From Streptomyces marokkonensis (GTDB lineage: Bacteria; Actinomycetota; Actinomycetes; Streptomycetales; Streptomycetaceae), in the NCBI RefSeq assembly GCF_008312835.1, contig NZ_VSKS01000002.1, forward strand, positions 62,001 through 126,000: a DNA stretch of 64,000 bases, given 5' to 3'. The position numbers and the translations under genes were made by a program. This document shows, piece after piece, positions 33,194-41,429 of the stretch; the first letter of the stretch is position 1, and every line of letters starts with the position of its first letter. The notes under the pieces were generated by a model that did no database searches, was not told the origin of the DNA, and was given only the letters and a program-made list of their open reading frames with translations.

Positions 33194-34303
33194 GTGACCG
33201 TCGACGACTCGGGTTCCGGAACGGACGCGCAGGGCGCCGGCGAGGATCCGCTTGCTCTGCGCCTCGAGCAGCTCATTCTGGGCGCCGAGCGCCGCTACAC
33301 GCCGTTCCAGGCCGCCCGCAGCGCCGGCGTCACCATGGAGCTGGCCACCCGCTTCTGGCGGGCCATGGGTTTCGCCGACGTGGGACAGGCCAAGGCCCTC
33401 ACCGAGGCGGACGTACTCGCGCTGCGCCGGCTCGCCGGTCTGGTGGAGGCGGGGCTGCTCAGCGAGGCCATGGCGGTGCAGGTGGCACGGTCCACCGGGC
33501 AGACCACCGCACGGCTGGCCGAATGGCAGATCGATTCGTTCCTGGAGGGGCTGACCGAGCCGCCCGAACCGGGAATGACCCGTACCGAGGTCACCTATCC
33601 GATCGTCGAACTGCTCCTCCCCGAGCTGGAGGAGTTCCTGGTGTACGTCTGGCGGCGGCAGCTCGCCGCCTCGGCGGGGCGGGTCGTGCAGGGGGCCGAC
33701 GACGAGGAGATGGTCGACCGGCGGCTGGCCGTCGCCTTCGCGGACCTCGTGGGGTTCACCCGGCTGACCCGGCGGATGGAGGAGGAGGAGCTCGGCGAGC
33801 TCGTCGAGGCCTTCGAGACCACGGCCGCCGATCTGGTCGCGGCGCGGGGCGGGCGGCTCATCAAGACGCTGGGTGACGAGGTGCTGTACGCCGCCGACGA
33901 CGCGGGTACCGCCGCCGAGATCGCGATGCGGCTGATCGAGACCATGGCGAACGACGAGACCATGCCTGAGCTGCGGGTCGGCATGGCGTTCGGCACGGTG
34001 ACCACCCGGATGGGTGATGTGTTCGGTACGACCGTGAACCTGGCCTCCCGGCTCACCTCCATAGCTCCCCGTGACGCCGTGCTCGTCGACACCGCGTTCG
34101 CCGAGGAACTGATCCGTACCGGTGACGCGCCCGCCTCCGAGGCCGCGGCGGCCGAGGCGGTGGCCGCGGCGGAGAAGGAGGGCGAGGAGCCGCCGACGTA
34201 CCGGTTCGCGCTCCAGCCGATGTGGCAGCGGCCGGTGCGCGGGCTCGGTGTGGTGGAGCCCTGGCTGCTCACCCGCCGGAACGGGGCTCCGTCCTCTTTC
34301 TAG
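33194..34303 (+). CDS. cya: Adenylate cyclase, class III
   Basis: A 369-residue cytoplasmic class III nucleotide cyclase producing cAMP. The N-terminal 150 residues are helical without membrane segments (YTPFQAARSAGVTMELATRF resembles a helix-turn-helix-like regulatory region). The catalytic domain begins near 175: VAFADLVGFTRLTRRME (metal Asp), KTLGDEVLYAADD (second metal Asp and Lys), and VFGTTVNLASRLTS with the transition-state Asn/Arg. GTG start. In S. coelicolor this single cyclase affects germination and development through Crp. The repeat region precedes it, and its stop overlaps the convergent Pro-rich gene by four bases. Confidence 0.93.
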   Translation: MTVDDSGSGTDAQGAGEDPLALRLEQLILGAERRYTPFQAARSAGVTMELATRFWRAMGFADVGQAKALTEADVLALRRLAGLVEAGLLSEAMAVQVARSTGQTTARLAEWQIDSFLEGLTEPPEPGMTRTEVTYPIVELLLPELEEFLVYVWRRQLAASAGRVVQGADDEEMVDRRLAVAFADLVGFTRLTRRMEEEELGELVEAFETTAADLVAARGGRLIKTLGDEVLYAADDAGTAAEIAMRLIETMANDETMPELRVGMAFGTVTTRMGDVFGTTVNLASRLTSIAPRDAVLVDTAFAEELIRTGDAPASEAAAAEAVAAAEKEGEEPPTYRFALQPMWQRPVRGLGVVEPWLLTRRNGAPSSF

Positions 34304-34905
34304 TCGGGTGATCCGCCGCCCACGCACAGGCCGATGACCGGTACGCACAGGCCCGGGTCGGGCTCGGGTGTGGGTTCTGGTGTGGGGGCGGGTTTCTCCG
34401 GTCGGTGCGGGGGCGGCTCCCGGTGCTCCGGTGGTGGGGGGCCGGGGGCGCGGGGTGTGCCGGGTGGGCCGCTCGTCGAGGGCGCGGGCGGGGTGGGGCT
34501 TGTCGTACGCGTCGTTTCCGGGACGGCCGTGGGGGTTCGGGGCGCGGACGACGGCTCGGGCGGGGCGAGGGGTGTCTCGTTCTTGCCGCCCAGGGCCTTG
34601 GGGGAGGACGGGCTGGCCTCGGGGGCCGTCGTGTTCGGAGGGGGTGTGCCGGAGCGTGTGGTGCCCGCGGGCGGGGTGGGGTGCGGGCCTGCCTCCACGC
34701 CGATGTCCCCTCCGCCGTCGGGCGCCGAGGTCAGGCGGACCAGGCTCACGGCGCCCGCGGCCAGGGCCAGGCCGCCCGCGGCCAGCAGCACCTTGCGGGG
34801 GCGGGGCTTGCGGTGACGGCCCCTGATACGGGGGAGGAAACCCGTGCGGGCGGGCGGCTCGGCGGTGTGCGGCGCGGACTGCGCCGGCGGTCTCTTCGGT
34901 GTCAT
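34300..34905 (-). CDS. Pro/Thr-rich single-pass membrane protein
   Basis: A 201-residue protein: basic cytoplasmic N-terminus with IRGRHRKPRPRK, one membrane helix VLLAAGGLALAAGAVSLV (about 39-56), then an extracytoplasmic, disordered Pro/Thr/Glu/Ser-rich region and a short C-terminal CVPVIGLC with two Cys that may form a disulfide. The ATG at 34905 has GGGAGGAAG just upstream; the ATG at 34923 has no RBS. No domain recognised. Convergent with adenylate cyclase. Confidence 0.7.
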   Translation of the reverse strand: MTPKRPPAQSAPHTAEPPARTGFLPRIRGRHRKPRPRKVLLAAGGLALAAGAVSLVRLTSAPDGGGDIGVEAGPHPTPPAGTTRSGTPPPNTTAPEASPSSPKALGGKNETPLAPPEPSSAPRTPTAVPETTRTTSPTPPAPSTSGPPGTPRAPGPPPPEHREPPPHRPEKPAPTPEPTPEPDPGLCVPVIGLCVGGGSPD

Positions 34906-35087
34906 CGCTTCCTCCCCTGCCACGCGCCCCCGACGCGCCGCGGTGTGCGCACGCTACGCGCTGCCGTGGGGAGCGGGGCCCGGAGTCGCCGGATGTCACT
35001 CGAACGGGTGGGCGGGAGGTGACGGGGGAACCCGGGCGTGCGCCCTTTTCCGGGCGGGCGCCGGCTGCGATGATCGGGGCGAGTGAT

Positions 35088-35103
35088 GTTAACCCGCGTT
35101 AAC
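35088..35103. promoter_or_regulatory. Inverted repeat GTTAAC-CCGC-GTTAAC upstream of the enoyl-CoA hydratase
   Basis: Two identical palindromic hexamers separated by four bases, ending 11 bases before the ATG and directly abutting the GGAGG RBS. The position is ideal for a repressor operator, for example of a TetR- or GntR-type regulator of acyl-CoA metabolism. Such an A/T-containing dyad stands out in this GC-rich background. Confidence 0.6.
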
Positions 35104-35114
35104 CGGAGGGTGTC

Positions 35115-35915
35115 ATGAGTGAGGAACGGTTCGGGGAGTTCGTGCTGGTGCGCCGGCACGAGCGGGGACATGTCGCGGAGCTCGTCCTCGACCGGCCCAA
35201 GGCCATGAACGCCGTGTCGACCGGGATGGCCCGGTCCATCGCCGGGGCCTGTGCGGCGCTGGGGGAGGACCGCGCGGTGCGGGCCGTCGTGCTGACCTCG
35301 TCGCACGAGCGGGCGTTCTGCGTGGGTGCCGATCTGAAGGAGCGCAATTCCTTCAGCGACGCCGACCTGGTGCGCCAGCGTCCCGTGGCGCGCGGGGCGT
35401 ACACCGGGGTGCTCGAACTGCCGGTGCCGACGGTGGCGGCCGTTCACGGGTTCGCCCTGGGGGGCGGGTTCGAGCTGGCCCTGTCGTGCGATGTGATCGT
35501 CGCCGACCGCACGGCGGTCATGGGGCTGCCCGAGGTGTCCGTCGGGGTGATCCCGGGCGGGGGCGGTACGCAGTTGCTGCCCCGGCGGGTGGGGGCGGCC
35601 CGGGCCGCCGAGCTGATCTTCACGGCGCGTCGGGTGGAGGCCGGGGAGGCCCGGGAGCTGGGTCTGGTCGACGAGCTGGTGGAGGAGGGGCGGGACCGGG
35701 AGGAGGCCCTCGCCATGGCGTCCCGGATCGCCGCGAACTCCCCGGTGGGGCTGCGCGCGGCCAAGCGGGCGTTGCGGCTGGGGCACGGGCTTGATCTGTC
35801 CGCCGGGCTCGAGGTCGAGGATGCCGCCTGGCGCTCGGTGGCGTTCTCGGGGGACCGGGCGGAGGGGGTCGCCGCGTTCAACGAGAAGCGCAGGCCTCAG
35901 TGGCCCGGGGAGTAG
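35115..35915 (+). CDS. Enoyl-CoA hydratase/isomerase family protein
   Basis: A 266-residue crotonase-fold enzyme. Visible: LDRPKAMNAVSTGMARSI, the first oxyanion loop AFCVGADLKER, the second AAVHGFALGGGFELALSCD with the first catalytic Glu in GGFEL, and the second Glu in GLPEVSVGVIPGGGGTQLLPR. Both glutamates of a true hydratase are present, so addition of water to trans-2-enoyl-CoA is likely. The chain length preference is unknown. Strong RBS CGGAGGGTG. A candidate operator overlaps the region just upstream. Followed 65 bp later by the GGDEF gene. Confidence 0.92.
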   Translation: MSEERFGEFVLVRRHERGHVAELVLDRPKAMNAVSTGMARSIAGACAALGEDRAVRAVVLTSSHERAFCVGADLKERNSFSDADLVRQRPVARGAYTGVLELPVPTVAAVHGFALGGGFELALSCDVIVADRTAVMGLPEVSVGVIPGGGGTQLLPRRVGAARAAELIFTARRVEAGEARELGLVDELVEEGRDREEALAMASRIAANSPVGLRAAKRALRLGHGLDLSAGLEVEDAAWRSVAFSGDRAEGVAAFNEKRRPQWPGE

Positions 35916-35980
35916 CCGGGTGCCGCCTCGTTCACATCCTTGATGTCCCGGTTGGTCACGAATCTCCCTAGTCTGGGGGA

Positions 35981-37129
35981 ATGGGTGAGGAGAGCCGGCT
36001 GGCGGCCGTCGTGGCGCTGGCTCAGGGCATGGCCGCCGCGCACAGTTCGCGGGAGTCCTGGTGGGCCGCGGCCGGCGGGGCCTGCCGGGCGCTGGGCGGG
36101 AGCTTCGCCGCGCTGTCGGTGTGGGAGCGGGAGCTCGGGCGGCTGCGGGTGCTGGTGAACGTCGGGGAGCTGGCCGAGGGCGAGGAGGAGTTCCCCGACG
36201 ACGAGTCCTATCCGGTGCACCAGTTCGCCGAGATCACCGAATTCCTGCACGAGCGGTGGGCGGGGGGCGGTGAGCCCGACGCGTGGGTGGAGACCGCCGA
36301 GGGCACCTCGACGGGGCGGTCCGGGTACTGCCACCAGCGGGTCGCGGCGCTCAGGCGGCGGGGGCGCGGCTGCTGTGTGGTCGCGCCGATCGTGCTGCAC
36401 GGGCGGGCGTGGGGCGAGCTGTACGTGGCCCGGCCGGCGGGTGTGCCCGTCTTCGGGCGGGGTGACGCGGACTTCGCGACGGTCCTGGCCGCCGTGGTGG
36501 CCGCCGGGCTCGCGCAGACCGAGCGGCTGGAGGAGGCGCGGCGGCTGGCCTTCACGGACGCGCTGACCGGGCTGGCCAACCGGCGTGCCGTGGATGCCCG
36601 GCTCGACGAGGCGATCGAGCGGCACCGGCGGGACGGGGTCGTCGTCAGTCTGGTGGTGTGCGATCTGAACGGGCTGAAGCGGGTCAACGACACGCTGGGG
36701 CACGCCGTGGGGGACCGGCTGCTGGAGCGCTTCGGGACTGTGCTGTCGCTGTGCGGGGCCATGCTGCCCGGCGCCCTGGCGGCGCGGCTGGGCGGGGACG
36801 AGTTCTGTCTGCTGGCGGTGGGGCCGTCGGCCGACGAGGTCGTCAAGGCGGCCGACGAGGTGTGCCGGCGGGCCGTGGAGCTGGGCATCGGGGACGGGGT
36901 CGCCTGCGGGGTGGCGTCCACCGAGGACCCCATCGGGCCGGTGCACTCCGCCAGGCGGCTGTTCCGGCTGGCCGACGCGGCGCAGTACCGCGCCAAGGCC
37001 GAGCGGGCCGGTCATCCCGTGGTGGCCGGGCGGGCCGGACCGGAGGATCCGGTCGTACGGCTCGCGGACGAGCCGTCGCGGGCGGCGGACGGGGAGCGGC
37101 GCCGGTTCCGTGGGCGGCACTCCCCGTAG
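35981..37129 (+). CDS. GAF-GGDEF diguanylate cyclase
   Basis: A 382-residue cytoplasmic protein. An N-terminal GAF-like sensor (about 5-170) is followed by a linker helix and a GGDEF domain (about 185-345). The active site is intact: FTDALTGLANRRA, DLNGLKRVNDTLGHAVGDR (metal Asp) and RLGGDEFCLL with GGDEF at 271-275. The inhibitory I-site (RxxD five residues before GGDEF) is absent (LPGA there), so product inhibition through that site is unlikely. It would make c-di-GMP, which keeps Streptomyces vegetative through BldD. No membrane segments. The C-terminal 40 residues are charged. Confidence 0.9.
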   Translation: MGEESRLAAVVALAQGMAAAHSSRESWWAAAGGACRALGGSFAALSVWERELGRLRVLVNVGELAEGEEEFPDDESYPVHQFAEITEFLHERWAGGGEPDAWVETAEGTSTGRSGYCHQRVAALRRRGRGCCVVAPIVLHGRAWGELYVARPAGVPVFGRGDADFATVLAAVVAAGLAQTERLEEARRLAFTDALTGLANRRAVDARLDEAIERHRRDGVVVSLVVCDLNGLKRVNDTLGHAVGDRLLERFGTVLSLCGAMLPGALAARLGGDEFCLLAVGPSADEVVKAADEVCRRAVELGIGDGVACGVASTEDPIGPVHSARRLFRLADAAQYRAKAERAGHPVVAGRAGPEDPVVRLADEPSRAADGERRRFRGRHSP

Positions 37130-37211
37130 GGGGCGCCTGTGACGCACGGGTAAGGGGTGAGGGCCCTGTCCGGGGGTGACATCAACGAATTCACTGCGTA
37201 CGCTCCTGAAT

Positions 37212-38756
37212 ATGACTATGCACACTGTGGTGGTGGGGACGTCCGGCGTGACCGCGTCCGACGTGCTCGCCGTGGCGCGCGCCGGTGCCCGCGTCGAACT
37301 GTCCGCGGAGGCGGTGGCCGCCCTCACCGCGTCCCGCGAGATCGTGGACGCCCTGGCCGCCAAGCCGGACCCCGTCTACGGGGTGAGCACCGGCTTCGGC
37401 GCCCTGGCGACCCGGCACATCAGCCCGGAGCTGCGCGCTCAGCTGCAGCGCAACATCGTCCGCTCGCACGCCGCCGGCATGGGCCCCCGCGTGGAGCGGG
37501 AAGTGGTCCGGGCCCTGATGTTCCTCCGGCTGAAGACCGTCTGCTCCGGGCGCACCGGGGTCCGGCCCGAGGTCGCGCGGACGATGGCCGACGTACTGAA
37601 CGCCGGGATCACCCCGGTGGTCCACGAGTACGGCTCCCTCGGCTGCTCCGGCGACCTCGCCCCGCTGTCCCACTGCGCCCTCACCCTGATGGGCGAGGGG
37701 GAGGCGGAGGGTCCCGACGGGACCGTGGGTCCTGCCGGTGACCTCCTCGCCGAGCACGGCATCCGGCCCGTCGAACTGCGCGAGAAGGAAGGGCTCGCCC
37801 TCCTCAACGGCACCGACGGCATGCTCGGCATGCTGGTCATGGCCCTCGCCGACCTGGACCTCCTCTACAAGTCCGCCGACGTCACGGCCGCCCTCAGCCT
37901 GGAGGCGCTCCTCGGCACCGCCAAGGTGCTCGCCCCCGAGCTGCACGCCATCCGCCCGCACCCGGGCCAGGCCGCCAGCGCCGCCAACATGCTCGCGGTA
38001 CTGAAGGATTCGGGGCTGACGGGGCATCACCAGGACGACGCCCCCCGGGTGCAGGACGCCTACTCGGTGCGCTGCGCCCCGCAGGTCGCCGGCGCCGGAC
38101 GGGACACCCTGGACCACGCCCGGCTGGTCGCCGAACGCGAACTCGCCGCCGCCGTCGACAATCCCGTGGTGCTCCCGGACGGACGGGTGGAGTCCAACGG
38201 CAACTTCCACGGTGCGCCGGTCGCCTACGTACTGGACTTCCTCGCCATCGCCGTGGCCGACCTCGCCTCCATCGCCGAGCGCCGCACCGACCGGCTGCTC
38301 GACAAGAACCGCAGCCACGGACTGCCGCCGTTCCTCGCCGACGACGCCGGCGTCGACTCCGGGCTGATGATCGCTCAGTACACGCAGGCCGCCCTGGTCA
38401 GCGAGTTGAAGCGGCTCGCCGTACCCGCGTCGGCGGACTCGATCCCGTCCTCCGCGATGCAGGAGGACCACGTCTCCATGGGCTGGTCGGCGGCGCGCAA
38501 ACTGCGGACCGCCGTCGACAACCTCACCCGGGTCGTCGCCGTGGAGCTGTACGCCGCGACGCGGGCCGTCGAACTGCGCGAGGGCCTGACCCCGGCGCCG
38601 GCGACGCGGGCCGTCATCGAGGCCGCACGGGAAGCGGGCGTGGGCGGCCCCGGACCGGACCGCTACCTGGCGCCCGACCTCGAGGCGGCGGACGCGTTCG
38701 TGCGGGACGGGCGGCTGGTCGCAGCCGTGGAGAGGGTCACCGGGCCGCTGCGCTGA
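37212..38756 (+). CDS. hutH: Histidine ammonia-lyase
   Basis: A 514-residue enzyme deaminating L-histidine to urocanate, the first step of histidine use. The MIO cofactor tripeptide reads Cys145-Ser146-Gly147 (GSLGCSGDLAPLSH) rather than the common Ala-Ser-Gly. Other conserved parts: YGVSTGFG, the catalytic Tyr region, LLNGTDGML, HPGQAASAANML, QDAYSVRCAPQV and ESNGNFHG. The start is uncertain: MTMHTVVV at 37212 or MHTVVV at 37218, neither with a good RBS. No other hut gene is adjacent, as is usual in Streptomyces. Convergent with the LAxTG gene. Confidence 0.95.
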   Translation: MTMHTVVVGTSGVTASDVLAVARAGARVELSAEAVAALTASREIVDALAAKPDPVYGVSTGFGALATRHISPELRAQLQRNIVRSHAAGMGPRVEREVVRALMFLRLKTVCSGRTGVRPEVARTMADVLNAGITPVVHEYGSLGCSGDLAPLSHCALTLMGEGEAEGPDGTVGPAGDLLAEHGIRPVELREKEGLALLNGTDGMLGMLVMALADLDLLYKSADVTAALSLEALLGTAKVLAPELHAIRPHPGQAASAANMLAVLKDSGLTGHHQDDAPRVQDAYSVRCAPQVAGAGRDTLDHARLVAERELAAAVDNPVVLPDGRVESNGNFHGAPVAYVLDFLAIAVADLASIAERRTDRLLDKNRSHGLPPFLADDAGVDSGLMIAQYTQAALVSELKRLAVPASADSIPSSAMQEDHVSMGWSAARKLRTAVDNLTRVVAVELYAATRAVELREGLTPAPATRAVIEAAREAGVGGPGPDRYLAPDLEAADAFVRDGRLVAAVERVTGPLR

Positions 38757-38764
38757 CCCGGCCG

Positions 38765-38792
38765 GGCCCCGCGGGCAGGCCGCCGCGGGGCC
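38765..38792. terminator. Terminator hairpin after hutH
   Basis: GGCCCCGCGG (38765-38774) and CCGCGGGGCC (38783-38792) form a 10-bp perfect stem with an eight-base loop between the convergent hutH and LAxTG genes. Confidence 0.75.
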
Positions 38793-38811
38793 TCGGCGTG
38801 CGCCGGTCTCG

Positions 38812-39138
38812 TCAGAAGTCCAGCCGCTCCCGGCGTACCGAATAGACGACGAAGCCGGCGCCGAGGGCGAGGGAGGCCGTGCCGCCGATGATGTACGGGG
38901 TGCTGTCGAAGCTGCCGGTGTCCGCGAGGCGGACCTCCTGGCCGGTGCTCTCCAGCGACGCCGACGTGGTGCCGGACACGGCTCTCGCCTGCTCGGTGAC
39001 CTGGGCGGACGGGCTCGCCGAAGGCGCGTCCCCCGCCGGGGTGTCCGACGACGCGTTCGCGGACGGGACGAACCACAGGGCGCACAGCAGGGTGCCCGCG
39101 GCGGTGGCGGTCAGCAACGGACGGAGCGCGGATGACAC
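38812..39138 (-). CDS. LAxTG-anchored cell-wall protein
   Basis: A 108-residue surface protein with a complete cell-wall sorting signal. Signal peptide: LLTATAAGTLLCALWFVPSANA (cleavage near 29-30). A Ser/Thr/Ala-rich spacer of about 40 residues follows, then LADTG (71-75), a hydrophobic stretch (YIIGGTASLALGAGFVVYSV) and the positive tail RRERLDF. LAxTG is the motif preferred by class E sortases of Streptomyces, which also anchor long chaplins. The spacer is too short for a folded domain, so it may act as a stalk or be processed. GTG start. Confidence 0.85.
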   Translation of the reverse strand: MSSALRPLLTATAAGTLLCALWFVPSANASSDTPAGDAPSASPSAQVTEQARAVSGTTSASLESTGQEVRLADTGSFDSTPYIIGGTASLALGAGFVVYSVRRERLDF

Positions 39139-39247
39139 GGAATATCGATCCCCTTGTGGCGCTGGCGAATTGGCCGTGTGGGGCGATGGTAGTGAATGGC
39201 GCGGGTCACGGGAAAGTCACGGGAGCCCGTAGCCGTAGGCTCCATGG

Positions 39248-39610
39248 ATGAGCACTCCAGAGACATCACGGTTTGTACGGCTTCGCGTCGAGCTCGTCCT
39301 CGAGGTCGACGACGAGGACGCGTTGACCAAGGCCGCGCTGCGCAGGATCACGGACGAGGGCGATATGCCCGCCGAGGAGCGGGTACACGCCGAGAGCGTT
39401 GTGACGGAGGACACCGCGGAGGCGCTCGCGTATCTCGTGGACCCGGTCGGCCTGGTCGGCGGGGTACCGGGAGTCGATCTCCTGCAGGCCTCCTGGAGCA
39501 GTGAACAGATCGACTACGACCCGGACTCGCCGGAGTGGGACCTCGACGAGGAGGACGGCGAGGAGTCCTACGACGCGGCCGACGAGGACGAAGCGGGCCG
39601 GGCGGGCTGA
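39248..39610 (+). CDS. Acidic hypothetical protein
   Basis: A 120-residue cytoplasmic protein with a folded-looking N-terminal part (RFVRLRVELVLEVDDEDALT, then ALRRITDEGDM) and a very acidic C-terminal tail (PEWDLDEEDGEESYDAADED). No signal peptide, membrane segment or known domain. A hairpin terminator follows at 39628. The charge suggests binding to a basic partner, but this is speculation. Confidence 0.75.
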   Translation: MSTPETSRFVRLRVELVLEVDDEDALTKAALRRITDEGDMPAEERVHAESVVTEDTAEALAYLVDPVGLVGGVPGVDLLQASWSSEQIDYDPDSPEWDLDEEDGEESYDAADEDEAGRAG

Positions 39611-39627
39611 GGCGTCTTGGGGAAATC

Positions 39628-39660
39628 GTGACCCCGGGCGGCAACCGCCGCCCGGTTCAC
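39628..39660 (+). terminator. Terminator hairpin
   Basis: GTGACCCCGGGCGGC (39628-39642) pairs with GCCGCCCGGTTCAC (39647-39660) with one bulged base and a four-base loop, 17 bases after the acidic protein stop. Confidence 0.75.
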
Positions 39661-39847
39661 GACGTCTCAAGTGGCGCACGGGCCGCCGTTTTCACCGTCC
39701 GCCCCGGCGGACGTGGTGAGCCCCACACCCCCGGGCCGTGGGGAACCGGATCACCCGGTCGTAGCGTTGAAGATTGTGGACGAGGTCTCTCGGCTGCGTG
39801 CCGGGGACTCGTGGGGTTGGGATTCGGCAACGATGGAGAAGCGTGTG

Positions 39848-41098
39848 ATGACGGACGGTAAGCGGCGCAGGGGTCTGGCGGCCGCGTCCGCTCTGCTCGG
39901 CGGAGTGCTGGTGCTCTCGGCGTGTTCCGGCGGTGACGACAGCGGCTCGGGCGGCGACGGCAAGGACACCTCCCAGGCCCAGGTGGACGAGGCGGCGGCC
40001 AAGAAGTCGTCCGAGGCGCAGATCAAGATCACGCCCAAGGACGGCTCCACCAACGCCTCCATCAACAACTCCGCCGCCGTGACCGTGAGCAAGGGCACGC
40101 TCACCGAGGTGAAGATGACCACCGCCGACGGCACCGCCGTCGCGGGTGAGATATCGGCCGACAAGAAGAGCTGGAAGCCCAGCACCCAGTTGGAGCGCGC
40201 CACCACCTACAAGGTGACGGCCACCGCCGAGGACTCCGAGGGCCTCGCCGCCCACGAGAACGCGTCGTTCACCACGGTCTCCCAGGCCAACAGCTTCATC
40301 GGCAACTTCACCCCGGACGACGGCACCACGGTCGGCGTCGGCATGCCGGTGTCGATCAACTTCGACAAGGCGATCACCAACAAGGCCGCCGTCCAGAAGG
40401 GCGTCACCGTCTCCACCACCAGTGGCCAGGAGGTCGCCTGCCACTGGTTCAACGCCAACCGCATGGACTGCCGGCCCGACGAGTACTGGCAGGAGGGCGC
40501 CACCGTCACCCTGAAGCTGGCGCTCGACGGTGTCGAGGGCGCCGAGGGTGTCTACGGCGTCCAGCAGAAGACGGTCACCTTCAAGATCGGCCGCAACCAG
40601 GTCTCCTACGTCGACGCCAAGACCAAGCAGATGAAGGTCACGCAGGACGGCAAGACCGTCCGCACGATCCCGATCTCCGCCGGGGCGCCCGAGAACAAGA
40701 CGTACGAGGGCCAGATGGTGATCTCCGAGAAGTTCAAGGAGACCCGGATGAACGGCGCGACCGTCGGCTTCACCGACGACGACGGCAAGGGCGAGTACGA
40801 CATCAAGGACGTGCCGCACGCCATGCGCCTGAGCACCTCCGGCACCTTCATCCACGGCAACTACTGGGGCGCCAAGTCCATCTTCGGCAGCGTCAACACC
40901 AGCCACGGCTGCGTCGGCCTGGCCGACGCCAAGGGCGCCGGCGACCCGAACACGCCCGGTTCCTGGTTCTACGACAACTCGATCGTCGGTGACGTGGTCG
41001 TCGTCCAGAACACCGGCGACAAGACCATCGCCCCGGACAACGGCCTCAACGGCTGGAACATGAGCTGGGAGCAGTGGAAGGCGGGTTCGGCCGTCTGA
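39848..41098 (+). CDS. L,D-transpeptidase lipoprotein
   Basis: A 416-residue lipoprotein that would make or modify 3-3 cross-links in peptidoglycan. Signal: KRRRGLAAASALLGGVLVLS, lipobox LSAC with lipid Cys26, then a Ser/Gly/Asp linker. Two Ig-like domains follow (about 60-150 and 150-250), as in mycobacterial Ldt enzymes. The YkuD catalytic domain occupies about 250-380 with the HGNYWG...NTSHGCVGL motif; its Cys is the nucleophile. I prefer the ATG at 39848 because GGAGAAG lies eight bases before it. An ATG at 39833 adds five residues but lacks an RBS. Confidence 0.93.
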   Translation: MTDGKRRRGLAAASALLGGVLVLSACSGGDDSGSGGDGKDTSQAQVDEAAAKKSSEAQIKITPKDGSTNASINNSAAVTVSKGTLTEVKMTTADGTAVAGEISADKKSWKPSTQLERATTYKVTATAEDSEGLAAHENASFTTVSQANSFIGNFTPDDGTTVGVGMPVSINFDKAITNKAAVQKGVTVSTTSGQEVACHWFNANRMDCRPDEYWQEGATVTLKLALDGVEGAEGVYGVQQKTVTFKIGRNQVSYVDAKTKQMKVTQDGKTVRTIPISAGAPENKTYEGQMVISEKFKETRMNGATVGFTDDDGKGEYDIKDVPHAMRLSTSGTFIHGNYWGAKSIFGSVNTSHGCVGLADAKGAGDPNTPGSWFYDNSIVGDVVVVQNTGDKTIAPDNGLNGWNMSWEQWKAGSAV

Positions 41099-41137
41099 CG
41101 CCACCCTCCGGACACGGAGCGACCACACCCCACGTGA

Positions 41138-41180
41138 CCGATGCCCTCGTCCCCTCCTCCGGGAGGGGCGAGGGCATCGG
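41138..41180 (+). terminator. Long terminator hairpin after the L,D-transpeptidase
   Basis: CCGATGCCCTCG (41138-41149) and CGAGGGCATCGG (41169-41180) pair perfectly, and the inner CCCCTCC/GGAGGGG extends the stem to almost 20 bp. Confidence 0.9.
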
Positions 41181-41280
41181 CCGTCCCCCGCGGCACCCGC
41201 GCCCCGAACGGGCGGCGGACGCCTGAGCGGTGTCAACCCGGCGGTTTCGTAACGGAGTTACGGCGGTGGCGTTACAGTCA

Positions 41281-41417
41281 CCCGGCGACTTCGGTACCCC
41301 GCCCGTACTGGTTGAGGCGCTTGATCACCCCCCGGCATACTGCGTGACCCGGGGGGTGCGCGCATGCGTACGAGACCACCCCCGGCCGGGTGACCCTTTC
41401 CTCGCCCGGCGACTTCG
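41281..41417. promoter_or_regulatory. Leader region of the subtilase gene with direct repeats and hairpin
   Basis: The 331-bp gap before the protease gene holds the upstream gene's terminator, two copies of CCCGGCGACTTCG (41281-41293 and 41405-41417) and, between them, a perfect 10-bp hairpin CACCCCCCGG/CCGGGGGGTG (41326-41335 and 41349-41358). The second repeat ends 13 bases before the TTG start. These could be regulator sites and an attenuator or terminator; which is not decidable by eye. Confidence 0.45.
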
Positions 41418-41429
41418 CTAGGGGGAACC

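Noticed and set aside
37140-37165. AfsQ1-like box upstream of hutH (GTGAC-N6-GTAAG)
   Set aside because: The second half-site breaks the GTnAC consensus, so it is too weak to claim.
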